Positions 1 through 9,884 of a DNA stretch of 44,621 nucleotides are shown one piece after another. Location of the stretch: positions 1-44,621 of the forward strand of contig NZ_AUFR01000025.1 in assembly GCF_000426605.1 (NCBI RefSeq), given 5' to 3'. A program made the translations under genes and the position numbers. The notes under the pieces are model-generated. The model was not told the origin of the DNA. It made no database searches and was given only the letters and a program-made list of their open reading frames with translations. Source of the stretch: Propionibacterium acidifaciens DSM 21887. GTDB lineage: Bacteria > Actinomycetota > Actinomycetes > Propionibacteriales > Propionibacteriaceae. The stretch's first letter is position 1. Each line of letters starts with the position of its first letter.

Positions 1-906
1 CACGCCGGGAACCAGAACGCGGCGAAACTCACCCGCACCCAGGAGGAAGAACTCAAGGCCATCCTGGCCCGGCCGCCCTCCCGGTCGGGTGTCCACGCCG
101 AGTTCTGGGACGTCCCAACGATACGTGACGTCGTGAAGATCATGTTCGACGTGGAGTACGAGTCGGATTCTTCGTATCAGCTGCTCCTGCGCCTGTGCGG
201 GCTGAGTCTCGAGCTGCCCGACCCGTTCGACGAGCACCGCGACGAGAAAGCCATCACCAGACGCATGGCCGAGGTGAAAACCCAAGTCAATGCTCTGTTG
301 GACCAGGGCCGGGAGGTCTGCACGGCGGACGAGGCCCGCTTGGAGCACGAGGCCCGGACCCGCCGCATGCAGCCCCCGAAAGGACAGCGCACCAGACCGG
401 TCCGTGGACCGGCAGAAGACGTCCCAGTCCTTCTCCGACGCCCTCCCCCGACCAGCAGAACAGTCACGCCGTACCCGATCGAGCAGAACCAGAACACCGA
501 GCAGACGATCCTCGCGCTGGAACGGCTTCAACGCGAAACCGAGGCCGGCGAGATCGCGGTCGTCTTGGACAACGCCCGATCCCACCACGCGAGAGCGTTG
601 ACCGGCCTCCACGAGCCCGGCCGGCTGCTGGAGCGCATCACACCGGTTTATCTGCCGCCGTACGCGCCCGACCACAACCCGGTCGAGCACGTCCGGAACG
701 CGGCCAAGAACAACATCGCGACCATCCAGCACGAGACCCCCGAAGAAACCTTCGGCGCATTCGCCTCATACGTCACCGGCCGAACATTCGACTACGACTT
801 CGAACACCCCCACCCCGCGAAACCAGAAACGATCCTGTTTCATGACGGCCATACATCACCCGAAGCCTCCTCGAAACCGGCGGCTTCAGACCCCAACTAC
901 GCCGTC
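1..906 (+). pseudogene. IS630-family transposase, 5'-truncated by the window and frameshifted
   Basis: The reading frame enters from the left edge. It shows the N-terminal helix-turn-helix part of an IS630 transposase, then the DDE domain: an Asp-Glu pair (TADEARLE, about 316-340), the second Asp in VVLDNARSHHA (about 559-591), and LPPYAPDHNPVEHV (about 652-693) with the third acidic residue. The middle is broken. Family-like sequence VDRQKTSQSFSDAL is in frame 2 (about 404-445), while the parts before and after it are in frame 1, so two compensating indels are present. The usual Trp after EHV is Arg, and the native stop is lost, so the frame runs on into the neighbouring methyltransferase region. 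I infer a dead insertion-sequence remnant ending close to 906. The family assignment is firm; the exact IS ends are not visible. Confidence 0.8.
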
Positions 907-927
907 AATTGTGAAGAGCCCCTTTTC

Positions 928-1572
928 TCAGCGGGTCCGCTGGGCGCGCAGGACGATGTCCCTGGTGTGGAGGGCCCCCGCTCCCCCGCTGACACGCCGC
1001 TGGCGCGTCTGATTGGTCAGGATCGTCCAGCCGTCGTCCAAGACGCGGAGGACATGCTGCGGTATGACGACGCCGCCGAAGTCGCCGTGATGCCCGTGGG
1101 GTGAGCCGGACACGTCGTGGTGGATGAACAGCAGCGTCCCGCCGGGGGCGACCAGGCTGGTCAGCAGGCGTTCCGCCGCTCGATCCGCTGTGCGTCCCAG
1201 CGCCGGGTACTGGGCCGAGACGAGCTGGAACGACCCGGGGTCCAGGTCTGCGTCGAGCAGGCCGGCATGCAGCCACTCGACGCCCACTCCGGCCTTCGCC
1301 CCGTTGGCCCGGGCCCGTTCGAGGGCGACGATCGAGACGTCCAGCCCCGTGGTCCGCCAGCCCTGCGAGGCGAGCCAGATGGCGTCGGCCCCCTCACCGC
1401 AGCCGACGTCGAGGGCACGGCCGGGTGCGAGACCGGCCGCCTCGTCGACGAGTGCGCCGTTGGGGTCACCGCTCCAGACCCGCCCGGACTCGCCGTAGCG
1501 CGCGTCCCAGTACGCGGGGTCGCTGGGGTCGGGGACTGCCTCGTCATGAGCAGTGGGGCTGGCGTGACTCAC
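928..1572 (-). CDS. class I SAM-dependent methyltransferase
   Basis: 214 residues from a GTG start. The N-terminal WDARYGESGRVWSG and the motif-I glycine loop ALDVGCGEGADAIWLA (about residues 53-68) are typical of small soluble class I methyltransferases related to TehB/UbiE-like proteins. Asp in TTGLDVS is the expected ribose-binding acid after strand 2. The acceptor substrate cannot be deduced. The gene stands alone between the IS630 remnant, whose end lies about 20 bp past its stop, and the toxin-antitoxin pair on the same strand. The 285 bp upstream (1573-1857) hold no gene I can support. Confidence 0.85.
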   Translation of the reverse strand: MSHASPTAHDEAVPDPSDPAYWDARYGESGRVWSGDPNGALVDEAAGLAPGRALDVGCGEGADAIWLASQGWRTTGLDVSIVALERARANGAKAGVGVEWLHAGLLDADLDPGSFQLVSAQYPALGRTADRAAERLLTSLVAPGGTLLFIHHDVSGSPHGHHGDFGGVVIPQHVLRVLDDGWTILTNQTRQRRVSGGAGALHTRDIVLRAQRTR

Positions 1573-1857
1573 GCGGCGAGTCCAGGCGAGCGATCACTTG
1601 ATCTCCATGGCCGGAGACGTTGGGCGAGGGCGTGGACGTGCACAGGATGCATGAGCGGGCACGTCGCATGCCTGTTGCGCCGAGGAAGAAGGCATCGTGG
1701 GGGCCGTCCGAGGATGCCCACTGGCCGTGGCCGTCCTCCAGATCGTCCCGACGCTCGTCGGGCTGGTCCAGCTGCTGCTCGTGCCGCAGCGGTACGCACC
1801 AATGCTCGAGAACACGGTGTTCGCCGGCCAGTGCGGCCGGTGAGCAGCACTGACGGC

Positions 1858-2112
1858 TCAGTAGTGGTAGCGCGCCTGCAGGATGATCAGATCGTCGCCG
1901 TCGACGAGGTAGACCAGACGATGCTCCTCCGTGATGCGCCGAGACCACGCGCCCGGCGCGCCGTATCTGAGTTGTTCCGGTCTGCCGATGCCGTCGAATG
2001 GGTCGCGCAGGCATGCGTCGATCAGCGTGTTGACACGCTTGAGGATCTTGCGGTCAGCCGTTTGCCAGTGCTCGTAGTCCTCCCACGCAGAATCGACCCA
2101 GACCAGGCGCAT
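1858..2112 (-). CDS. yoeB: YoeB-family mRNA interferase toxin
   Basis: 84 residues starting at MRLVWVDSAWEDYEHW. It closely follows E. coli YoeB throughout, including the WSRRITEEHRLVY block and the C-terminal RYHY that carry the catalytic residues of this RelE-fold ribosome-dependent endoribonuclease. The ATG at 2112 lies one base after the antitoxin stop (TGAGATG), giving translational coupling; longer upstream in-frame starts would cover the antitoxin. All recognised YoeB catalytic positions look intact, so an active toxin neutralised by the upstream YefM is likely. Confidence 0.95.
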   Translation of the reverse strand: MRLVWVDSAWEDYEHWQTADRKILKRVNTLIDACLRDPFDGIGRPEQLRYGAPGAWSRRITEEHRLVYLVDGDDLIILQARYHY

Positions 2113-2113
2113 C

Positions 2114-2374
2114 TCAGGCGTCCTCACCCGATCGATCGAGTTCATGCACGACAACCTCACCGCCCCGGGCGCGCTCGCAAGCGTCCAGCAGACGACGGGC
2201 ATTGGCTGGAGAGCGGAACAGGTAGGCCGTCTCCTGCCATTCCGCGTACTCATCGGCGGGCATCAGGACGGCATTGCCATGACGAGAAACGATCTCGACC
2301 GCATCACGATCCGCATTCACCCGCTCGATGAGCGGGAACAGTGTCCTGCGAGCCTCACTGGCACTGATCGACAT
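2114..2374 (-). CDS. yefM: YefM-family antitoxin
   Basis: 86 residues. The start MSISASEARRTLFPLIERVN is chosen because GAGGAGG lies just upstream; the open frame extends further but without a ribosome site. The N-terminal Phd/YefM fold should bind operator DNA, and the C-terminal part (ETAYLFRSPANARRLLDA) should wrap the YoeB toxin. Antitoxin-first order and the 1-bp gap to yoeB are standard. The pair probably represses its own promoter, which must lie in the 142 bp before ychF's stop codon. Its position beside an IS remnant suggests an acquired module. Confidence 0.95.
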   Translation of the reverse strand: MSISASEARRTLFPLIERVNADRDAVEIVSRHGNAVLMPADEYAEWQETAYLFRSPANARRLLDACERARGGEVVVHELDRSGEDA

Positions 2375-2516
2375 GAACCCTCCTCGCGATCGCTCGTACC
2401 GGATCACGGTACCACTCCGAGGCGGCGATCATCGGTGGATTCAACCGACCTGGACGAACGCGTCAAGAGCGGAGAGCAGGACCTGCTGGTGCTCGGGTCC
2501 TCGGGTTCGCCCTCAC

Positions 2517-3608
<1,092 letters not shown>

Positions 3609-3648
3609 GTCCGCCCAGGTTACCCTTCCGCCGCCCCTCCGGCGCCGA

Positions 3649-4911
3649 TCAGGCCCCGGCCCAGTGGGCGCGGAGCGCCGCGCACAGATGCTCCGGATCG
3701 CTCGTGCCGCACATCTCGCGGGTGGAGTGCATCGACAGGATCGGCACGCCCACGTCGACCGTCGGAACGCCCAGCCGCTGGGCGGTGAGGGGCCCGATCG
3801 TCGTGCCGCAGGCCACGTCGTTGTTCGAGACGAACACCTGGTGCGGCACCCCGGCGGCGCGGCAGGCGCGCTCCCACAGCGCCGTCGAGATCGCGTCGGT
3901 GGCGTAGCGCTGCTGGGCGTTCACCTTGAGGGCCGGCCCCCGGTTCATCGCCGGCTGGACGAGGGGGTCGTACTTGGCCGTGTGGTTGGGGTTCACCGCG
4001 TGCGAGGCGTCCGCCGAGATGCACGAGCTGCGCGCCAGCAGGGCGCGGCGGGCGTCGACGCCCAACCCGTAGCCGTCGGCGATGCGCGCCAGAACGTCGG
4101 ACAGGAGCGGGCCGGCCGCCCCGGAGGCGGTGCCCGAGCCGACCTCCTCGTGGTCGAAGGCGACGAACAGCGCGATGTCGCGGCCCGGCCGGGTCTCCCC
4201 GATCGCCCGGTAGGCCGGATAGGTCGACGAGAGGTTGTCGAGCCTGGCCGAGGCGAAGAACTCGCCCCCGATGCCGAAGACCGCCGGAGCCTGGGTCGGG
4301 ACGACGCGGATGTCGCCGAAGGCGACCTCGCCCGCGGGGACGCCCGCCCGGGAGCACACCCACTCGACGATGTCCGGTTCGTCGCCGAGCCCGTAGCTGG
4401 GCACGAGCTCGTACTGGCGGTCGATCGTCAGCCGCTCGTTGACGCCGCGGTCGAAGTGGGGCGCGATCTGGCTGACGCGCAGCACCGGGCCGGTGGACAC
4501 GAGGCGCTCGACGCCGTCGAGGGTGACGACGCGCCCCGCCAGGCCCAGCTCGCGGTCGAGCCAGGAGTTGAGCAGCGGGCCGCCGTAGACCTCGACGTTG
4601 GCCTGCTGCCAGCCGGCGCGGACGAACGACGGGGAGGGCTTCAGAGTGAGCGCCGGCGAGTCGGTGTGCGTGCCGACGATGCGCACCCCCGCGTCGTCGT
4701 CGAGCCCGTCGGGCGCGACCCAGGCGACCAGCGCGCCGCCGCGCACGAGGAACCGCCGGCCCGCGACGCTCCCCCACTCCTGTCGCTCGTCGAGCCGCGT
4801 GAAACCGGCCTCGGCGAGGCCCTGCGCCATGACGGCGGCGGTGTGGTAGCTGGTGGGGCCGGCAGTGATGAACTGCGCGAAGCCCGTCATGAAATCCGTG
4901 GGATCGGCCAT
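3649..4911 (-). CDS. apeB: M18-family aminopeptidase
   Basis: 420 residues starting MADPTDFMTGF at 4911. M18 zinc aminopeptidases remove N-terminal residues, often acidic ones, as large cytosolic oligomers. The metal and catalytic motifs are present in order: GTHTDSPAL (about residues 80-88), SARLDNLSS, FDHEEVGSGT, and MHSTREMCG near the C terminus. A longer in-frame extension upstream looks non-coding. The divergent neighbour rmuC begins 147 bp away, so both promoters share that gap. TTCAAT lies 6 nt before the ATG and may be the -10 of a leaderless transcript. Confidence 0.93.
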   Translation of the reverse strand: MADPTDFMTGFAQFITAGPTSYHTAAVMAQGLAEAGFTRLDERQEWGSVAGRRFLVRGGALVAWVAPDGLDDDAGVRIVGTHTDSPALTLKPSPSFVRAGWQQANVEVYGGPLLNSWLDRELGLAGRVVTLDGVERLVSTGPVLRVSQIAPHFDRGVNERLTIDRQYELVPSYGLGDEPDIVEWVCSRAGVPAGEVAFGDIRVVPTQAPAVFGIGGEFFASARLDNLSSTYPAYRAIGETRPGRDIALFVAFDHEEVGSGTASGAAGPLLSDVLARIADGYGLGVDARRALLARSSCISADASHAVNPNHTAKYDPLVQPAMNRGPALKVNAQQRYATDAISTALWERACRAAGVPHQVFVSNNDVACGTTIGPLTAQRLGVPTVDVGVPILSMHSTREMCGTSDPEHLCAALRAHWAGA

Positions 4912-5057
4912 GGCCCCATTGAACCAAGCCGCGCCGGCACAACCCGACCGCACCGGCGGATCGTCCTCCGGCGGGGGCCATGCCGCCCCCCGCCGCGAAT
5001 CGCGACCCGACGAGCCCCTTCGGGAAATCGTCAGTGCCCGCTGGAAAAGTTCGGGCC

Positions 5058-6305
5058 ATGGACGCCACGACACTCATCTGGGCCCTCGTCCTGATCGCCG
5101 TCGGCCTGGCGGTCGGCTTCCTGCTGGGCCGCTCGCAGGCGCGTTCGCAGGCGGGCGAGCAGCGGACCGAGCTCGCCCGAGCGAAGGCCGAGCGCGACGC
5201 CTCCGCCGCGCAGCTCCAGGCGATCACCTCCGACCGCACGTCGATGGCCCACGAGTTCCAGCGCCTGTCGGCCGCGACCGCCGAGCGACAGGCGGTCAGC
5301 GTCGACCGCACGGCCAAGGCCCGGCTCGACCAGACGAGGAGCCTTCTCGAGCCGATCAGCACGAGTCTCCAGGCGATGAACGACCGTCTGCTCCAGGTCG
5401 AGCGCGACCGGGCCCAGGGGGCCGCCGACCTGCGCCGCCAGGTCGAGACCGTCGCCTCCAGCAGCGAGTCGCTGCGCAAGGAGACCGCGGCCCTCGTCAC
5501 GGCCCTGCGCCAGCCGCAGGTGCGCGGCGCCTGGGGCGAGACGCAGCTGCGCCGCGTCGTCGAGATCGCCGGGCTGGTGGAGCGCTGCGACTTCGACACG
5601 CAGGTGACCGTCGCCACCGACGACGGCGGCCTGCGCCCCGACATGCGGGTGGCGATGGCCGATGGCAGGGCGATCTTCGTCGACGCCAAGACGCCGCTGG
5701 GCAACTTCATCGACGCCTTCGCCACCGACGACCCCGACCAGCGCACCGCCCTGCTCGGCCAGTACGTGAAGAACGTGGTGACCCACATCAACCAGCTGGG
5801 CGCCAAGAACTACTGGCGGCTCGACGCGGGCAGTCCCGAGATGGTGATCCTCTTCCTGCCGTCGGACGCGCTGCTCCAGGTCGCGCTCGACGGGCGCCCC
5901 GATCTGCACGAGTACGCGGCCGCCCACTCGGTCTTCCTGGCCAGCCCGTCGATCCTCATCCCCATGCTGCGCGCGGTGCAGCACGGCTGGAAGCAGGCGG
6001 CGTTCGCGCAGTCGGCCCGCCGGGTCGCCGCCCTCGGCAGCGAGCTGTACGAGCGCCTCGCGACGATGAGCGGCCACCTCGACAAGCTGGGCCGGTCGCT
6101 GGCGACCTCCGTCGAGGCCTACAACAGGACGATCGGCTCGCTCGAGCAGCGCGTGCTCGTGAGCGCCCGCCGGATCAACGAGCTGCAGGGCTCCGACGGC
6201 GAGCTGGAGAGCCCGCGCGCCGTCGAGACGAGCCCGCGCGTCATGACGGCGCCCGAGCTGGTGTCCGACGAGGACCGGCGCCCCGGCAATCCGAAGGCGT
6301 GCTGA
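5058..6305 (+). CDS. rmuC: DNA recombination protein RmuC homolog
   Basis: 415 residues. A single N-terminal membrane segment (about residues 5-24) is followed by a charged coiled coil (about 30-150) and then the RmuC core with GAWGETQLRRVVEIAGLVERCDF, FVDAKTPL and an AFAQSARRVAALG segment. RmuC limits inversion of short repeats and is predicted to be a restriction-nuclease-fold protein. The start at MDATTLIWALVLIAV places the membrane helix right at the N terminus. The last codons (DRRPGNPKAC) fall in a sequence that is duplicated just after the stop, so the C-terminal tail may have been reshaped recently. Confidence 0.92.
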   Translation: MDATTLIWALVLIAVGLAVGFLLGRSQARSQAGEQRTELARAKAERDASAAQLQAITSDRTSMAHEFQRLSAATAERQAVSVDRTAKARLDQTRSLLEPISTSLQAMNDRLLQVERDRAQGAADLRRQVETVASSSESLRKETAALVTALRQPQVRGAWGETQLRRVVEIAGLVERCDFDTQVTVATDDGGLRPDMRVAMADGRAIFVDAKTPLGNFIDAFATDDPDQRTALLGQYVKNVVTHINQLGAKNYWRLDAGSPEMVILFLPSDALLQVALDGRPDLHEYAAAHSVFLASPSILIPMLRAVQHGWKQAAFAQSARRVAALGSELYERLATMSGHLDKLGRSLATSVEAYNRTIGSLEQRVLVSARRINELQGSDGELESPRAVETSPRVMTAPELVSDEDRRPGNPKAC

Positions 6306-6391
6306 GGATCATGGGGATGATCATGAAGGAGACCGGCGGCCAGGACCGGCGCTCCGGCAATCCGAAGGCGCGCCGACCGAAGGCGCGCCGA
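6271..6391 (+). repeat. short direct duplications at the rmuC 3' end
   Basis: A 29-bp sequence at 6271-6299 (inside the last rmuC codons) recurs at 6342-6370 with one mismatch. Directly after that, the 15-mer CCGAAGGCGCGCCGA occurs twice in tandem (6362-6376 and 6377-6391). This looks like slippage or local duplication. Confidence 0.85.
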
Positions 6392-6577
6392 GGGGCCCGA
6401 CGGGACACCGACGCGAACCAGGAGGACCCTGCGCCCCCGCTCCGATCAGAAAAGAGGCGGCGGGGTCACGGAGGCGGCGACCGTGGGCGCAGTGAGCACG
6501 GACCGTGAGCACAGGGCGTCATGCGCCGGGACGCGCCGAGGAGACCCGGCCCCCTCATCCTCCCCACCCGGACAGTG

Positions 6578-6610
6578 CTCGGCCGGCGCCCGAGGAGTGC
6601 GCCGGCCGAG
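6578..6610. terminator. hairpin between convergent rmuC and ispH
   Basis: Perfect 12-bp inverted repeat (CTCGGCCGGCGC at 6578-6589 with 6599-6610) and a 9-nt loop, without a T tract. It sits in the 362-bp gap (6306-6667) between genes that end toward each other, so a bidirectional terminator is likely. Apart from this and the short duplications I see no gene in the gap. Confidence 0.6.
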
Positions 6611-6667
6611 GCGGGAGCGGGCAGGCCGCCCGTCGGCGAGGCGGCCCGAGAGCGCAGTCAGGCCCGG

Positions 6668-7753
6668 TCAGGCCCCTGTGACGGCGGGTTCGGAGGGCGC
6701 GGCGGGCCGATCCTCGGCACCCGGCGCGTCCGCGACCGGCCCGACGGCCCGAGGCGCCAGCGGGGAGCGGGTCCTGCGGCCGGGCCCGCCGGCGCGGCAC
6801 GCGCGCAGCTCCGGCGGCAGGGCGAAGCTCAATGACTCCTCGACCAGGCGCTCCTCGTCGGCCCTTGGGTAGCCGAGCTCGGCCAGCCGCTCGAGCACGC
6901 CGTCCACGAGCCGCTCGGGCACCGAGGCGCCCGAGGTGATACCGATCGTCGTCACGTCCTCGAGCCAGGCGGGGTCGATCTCGCCCGCGTTGTCGACGCG
7001 CTCGGCCCGCCGCGCGCCGTTCTCGAGGGCCACCTCGACCAGCCGCACCGAGTTCGACGAGTTGCGCGAGCCCACCACGATCACCAGGTCGGAGTGCCCG
7101 GCGATCTGCTTGACCGCGCCCTGGCGGTTCTGGGTGGCGTAGCAGATGTCGTCGCTCGGCGGGTCGATCAGACGGGGGAAGCGCTCGTGCAGGCGCTCCA
7201 CGGTCTCGCGGGTCTCGTCCACGCTGAGCGTCGTCTGGGTGAGCCAGGCGAGCGGGGCGCCGGGGTCGATGTCGAGCTCGTCGACATCGTCGGGGGTCTG
7301 CACGAGCGTGATGTCGTCGGGGGCCTCGCCGGTGGTGCCCTCGACCTCCTCATGGCCGGCGTGCCCGATGAGCACGATCGGCACGCCCTGCTTCGCGAAG
7401 CGCCTCGCCTCGTGGTGCACCTTGGTCACCAGCGGGCAGGTCGCGTCGATGGTGCGCAGGCCGCGCTCGACGGCCTCGGCGCGGACGGCGGGGGAGACGC
7501 CGTGGGCGGAGAAGATCACGAGCGAGCCGGACGGCATCTCGGAGAGCTCGTCGACGAAGACGGCGCCCTCCTGCTCGAGGGTCTCGACGACGTGCCTGTT
7601 GTGGACGATCTGCTTGCGCACGTAGACCGGCGCCCCGTAGACGGCCAGGGCCCTCTGAACGGTGACGACGGCGCGGTCCACGCCCGCGCAGTAGCCGCGG
7701 GGCGCCGCCACGACGACGCGCTTGGCTGGCTGGGAGGCCGACGCATCACTCAT
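6668..7753 (-). CDS. ispH: 4-hydroxy-3-methylbut-2-enyl diphosphate reductase
   Basis: 361 residues. IspH (LytB) is the last enzyme of the MEP isoprenoid pathway and reduces HMBPP to IPP and DMAPP on a 4Fe-4S cluster. The three cluster cysteines are visible: C22 in [12 protein letters not shown]106 in [10 protein letters not shown] and C204 in [16 protein letters not shown] and SSNSVRL substrate-binding segments are also present. The last 45 or so residues are an Ala/Pro/Arg-rich tail beyond the usual fold. TAGACT lies 6 nt upstream of the ATG with no Shine-Dalgarno, so the transcript is probably leaderless. It supplies precursors for the prenyl transferase gene at 11.9 kb. Confidence 0.97.
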   Translation of the reverse strand: MSDASASQPAKRVVVAAPRGYCAGVDRAVVTVQRALAVYGAPVYVRKQIVHNRHVVETLEQEGAVFVDELSEMPSGSLVIFSAHGVSPAVRAEAVERGLRTIDATCPLVTKVHHEARRFAKQGVPIVLIGHAGHEEVEGTTGEAPDDITLVQTPDDVDELDIDPGAPLAWLTQTTLSVDETRETVERLHERFPRLIDPPSDDICYATQNRQGAVKQIAGHSDLVIVVGSRNSSNSVRLVEVALENGARRAERVDNAGEIDPAWLEDVTTIGITSGASVPERLVDGVLERLAELGYPRADEERLVEESLSFALPPELRACRAGGPGRRTRSPLAPRAVGPVADAPGAEDRPAAPSEPAVTGA

Positions 7754-7759
7754 GCGGCC

Positions 7760-7765
7760 AGTCTA
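7760..7765 (-). promoter_or_regulatory. probable -10 hexamer of leaderless ispH
   Basis: TAGACT on the minus strand, 6 nt before the ATG. This leaves no room for a leader or ribosome site. Confidence 0.55.
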
Positions 7766-8166
7766 CGGGCCCCGTCATCCGGGCCGGCCCCGGATTCTTC
7801 ACGGCTGAGGGCCCGCCGAAGGAGGCTCGGCACCCTGGCCGTCGTCCACGTGCCGAGGGCTCGCCATCGGGCTACGAGTTCCCCCGCCGGGTCGGGTCGG
7901 CGGCCGCGTTCCGGCGCCCGTGAGCGGAACTCGCCGATCCTTCCGGAGTCCACGCCGACAACCGCTGCGCCCCGACGCCCGGGACCGGGACCCCTCGCCT
8001 CCGGGAGCCCTCGTCGGGGCGACCGGCGGGAGGACGGATGCTCCCCGGACGCCGAGGACGACACGGCCATGCGGCTCGACCGACACCATCGAGACGACCG
8101 ACAGGAGAACGGGTACCCCCCGGAGCCGCCTGCCGCCCGGCGCCCCGGACCGTCGGCTGCGCCGAC

Positions 8167-8172
8167 TACCGT
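8167..8172 (+). promoter_or_regulatory. probable -10 hexamer of leaderless xseA
   Basis: TACCGT, 7 nt before the xseA ATG. The transcript would start at or next to the start codon. Confidence 0.5.
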
Positions 8173-8179
8173 GAGGGGC

Positions 8180-9469
8180 ATGCCTGGAACACCGACCGAG
8201 CAGGGCCCGCGCAACAGCCCCGAGACCGCCCAGCCGCTGGGCGCCGTCGTCGGCATGCTCAAGGGCTGGGTCGAGCGCTGCGGATGGGTCTGGGTGAGCG
8301 CCCAGATCATCGAGCTGCGCCGCCGGGCCAACTACAGCATGCAGTTCCTCACCCTGCGCGACACCTCCCTGGAGGTCTCGGCGCAGGCCACCGCGACGAA
8401 CGCCGTGCTCGACGCGGCCGGGCCCCTCACCGAGGGCACCACCGTCCTGGCCTGCCTGCGCCCGCGCGTCTGGAACAAGACGGCCCGTCTGTCGTTCGAG
8501 TGCTCGGTCATCCGGATCGCCGGCGAGGGCCGGCTGCTCGCCGAGCTGGAGCAGCGCAAGCGCGCCCTGCAGGCCGAGGGCCTGTTCGACCCGGCCCGCA
8601 AGAGGCCCCTGCCCTTCGTCCCGTCCCGCATCGGCCTCATCACCGGTGCCGGCTCGGCGGCCGAGCGCGACGTGCTCACCAACACGCTGCGCCGCTGGCC
8701 GGCCGCCCGGTTCGAGGTGCGCCATGCGCTCATGCAGGGCCCGCGCAGCGCAGCCGAGGTCGCCGCGGCGCTGGTCGAGCTCGACGCCGACCCGCGGATC
8801 GACCTCATCGTCATCGCCCGCGGAGGCGGCTCCCTCGAGGACCTCCTGCCCTTCAGCGACGAGGGGCTCGTCCGGGCCGTCGCCGCGGCCGCCACCCCGG
8901 TGGTCAGCGCGATCGGTCACGAGCCCGACACCCCGATCCTCGACCTCGTCGCCGACCTTCGGGCCTCGACCCCCACCGACGCCGCCAAGCGCATCGTCCC
9001 CGACGCCGCCGACGAGCAGCGGTACGTCGCCGAGCTCCTGGGCCGGGCGCGCACCGCGATCGACGCCCGCGTGAGCTCCGAGTACTACGAGCTGGGCCGG
9101 CTCGCCTCGCGTCCGGTGCTCCGCGACCCCGGTTCGGCGCTGGCCGGCCACGTGCAGCAGCTCGAGATGGCGCGCCTGCGGCTGCGCACCACGATCGACC
9201 GCATCGTCGCCGAGGAGTCCCAGGCGGTCGACCATGCGCTGGCCCAAGTGCGGGCCATGTCCCCGAAGGCCACCCTGGAGCGCGGCTACGCGATCATCGC
9301 CGACTCCGACAACGCCTCGGTCGCCTCGGTCGGCGACACGGAGCCCGGCGAGCAGCTCATGGTCTTCCTCGCGGACGGCCGGCTGGTCGTCGAGGTGGAC
9401 GACGCGATCCCCGGCCCCCGGCCGGCTGATCCGGCGGGGGACGCGACCCGGGCCCGCGCCCCTCGTTGA
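8180..9469 (+). CDS. xseA: exodeoxyribonuclease VII large subunit
   Basis: 429 residues. An N-terminal OB-fold (about 15-110, with QLLT-like YSMQFLTLRDTSLEV) binds single-stranded DNA. The catalytic region contains FVPSRIGLITGAGSAAERD, ARGGGSLEDLLPFSDE (from about R214) and SAIGHEPDTPILDLVADLRASTPTDAA. The C-terminal helical region ends with the LERGYAII segment common to XseA. With XseB it degrades single-stranded DNA from both ends. The start at MPGTPTEQGP is set by the upstream TACCGT and by the limits of similarity, although the same frame stays open far upstream. xseB follows 172 bp downstream, so the two are probably co-expressed. Confidence 0.95.
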   Translation: MPGTPTEQGPRNSPETAQPLGAVVGMLKGWVERCGWVWVSAQIIELRRRANYSMQFLTLRDTSLEVSAQATATNAVLDAAGPLTEGTTVLACLRPRVWNKTARLSFECSVIRIAGEGRLLAELEQRKRALQAEGLFDPARKRPLPFVPSRIGLITGAGSAAERDVLTNTLRRWPAARFEVRHALMQGPRSAAEVAAALVELDADPRIDLIVIARGGGSLEDLLPFSDEGLVRAVAAAATPVVSAIGHEPDTPILDLVADLRASTPTDAAKRIVPDAADEQRYVAELLGRARTAIDARVSSEYYELGRLASRPVLRDPGSALAGHVQQLEMARLRLRTTIDRIVAEESQAVDHALAQVRAMSPKATLERGYAIIADSDNASVASVGDTEPGEQLMVFLADGRLVVEVDDAIPGPRPADPAGDATRARAPR

Positions 9470-9641
9470 GTTCCCGCATCGGATGCGACAGTGAATGGCG
9501 GCACGTGAATGGGGTGGCACGGCCCGCGCGCCCGCGGCCCGCGTGGAGGCACGACCCCCGGGCCACGACCAGCCCGACAACACGACCAGTGGAAGCAGTC
9601 CCGACGGGCAGCGACGGGCGGGACCGACGGAAGGAGAACCC

Positions 9642-9884
9642 ATGGCGGACGAGAAACCCAGCTACGAGCAGGCCCGCGCCGAACTGGCCGAGGTCGTTGC
9701 GAGGCTCGAGTCCGGCGGTGTGCCGCTGGCCGAGTCGATGCAGCTGTGGAAGCGCGGCGAGGAACTGGCCGCCTACTGCCAGGCCGAGCTCGACGGGGCG
9801 CGCAGGCTCATCGACGAGGCGCGCCGGACGGCGCAGCCCGACGGCGGCCGGCCCGACGACGAACCCGCCGCGCAGGACGGCTGA
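9642..9884 (+). CDS. xseB: exodeoxyribonuclease VII small subunit
   Basis: 80 residues, the normal XseB size. SYEQARAELAEVVARLESGG and the following LAESMQLWKRGEELAAYCQAEL (split here between the two helices) match the family; it has a helical hairpin that binds the XseA C-terminal arm. The ATG at 9642 has AAGGAG 5 nt upstream, whereas longer in-frame starts have no ribosome site. It ends where a long G+T-rich region begins. Confidence 0.93.
   Translation: MADEKPSYEQARAELAEVVARLESGGVPLAESMQLWKRGEELAAYCQAELDGARRLIDEARRTAQPDGGRPDDEPAAQDG

Larger units (their letters stand above)
7754..8179. other. divergent intergenic region ispH / xseA
   Basis: About 426 bp between divergent genes. It holds the two promoters (see 7760 and 8167). 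Open frames crossing it show no family resemblance, and I see no further RNA or repeat. Confidence 0.5.

Noticed and set aside
1573-1857. Small protein gene between methyltransferase and yoeB
   Set aside because: Several short frames exist on the minus strand, but none has a ribosome site, family likeness or consistent coding character.
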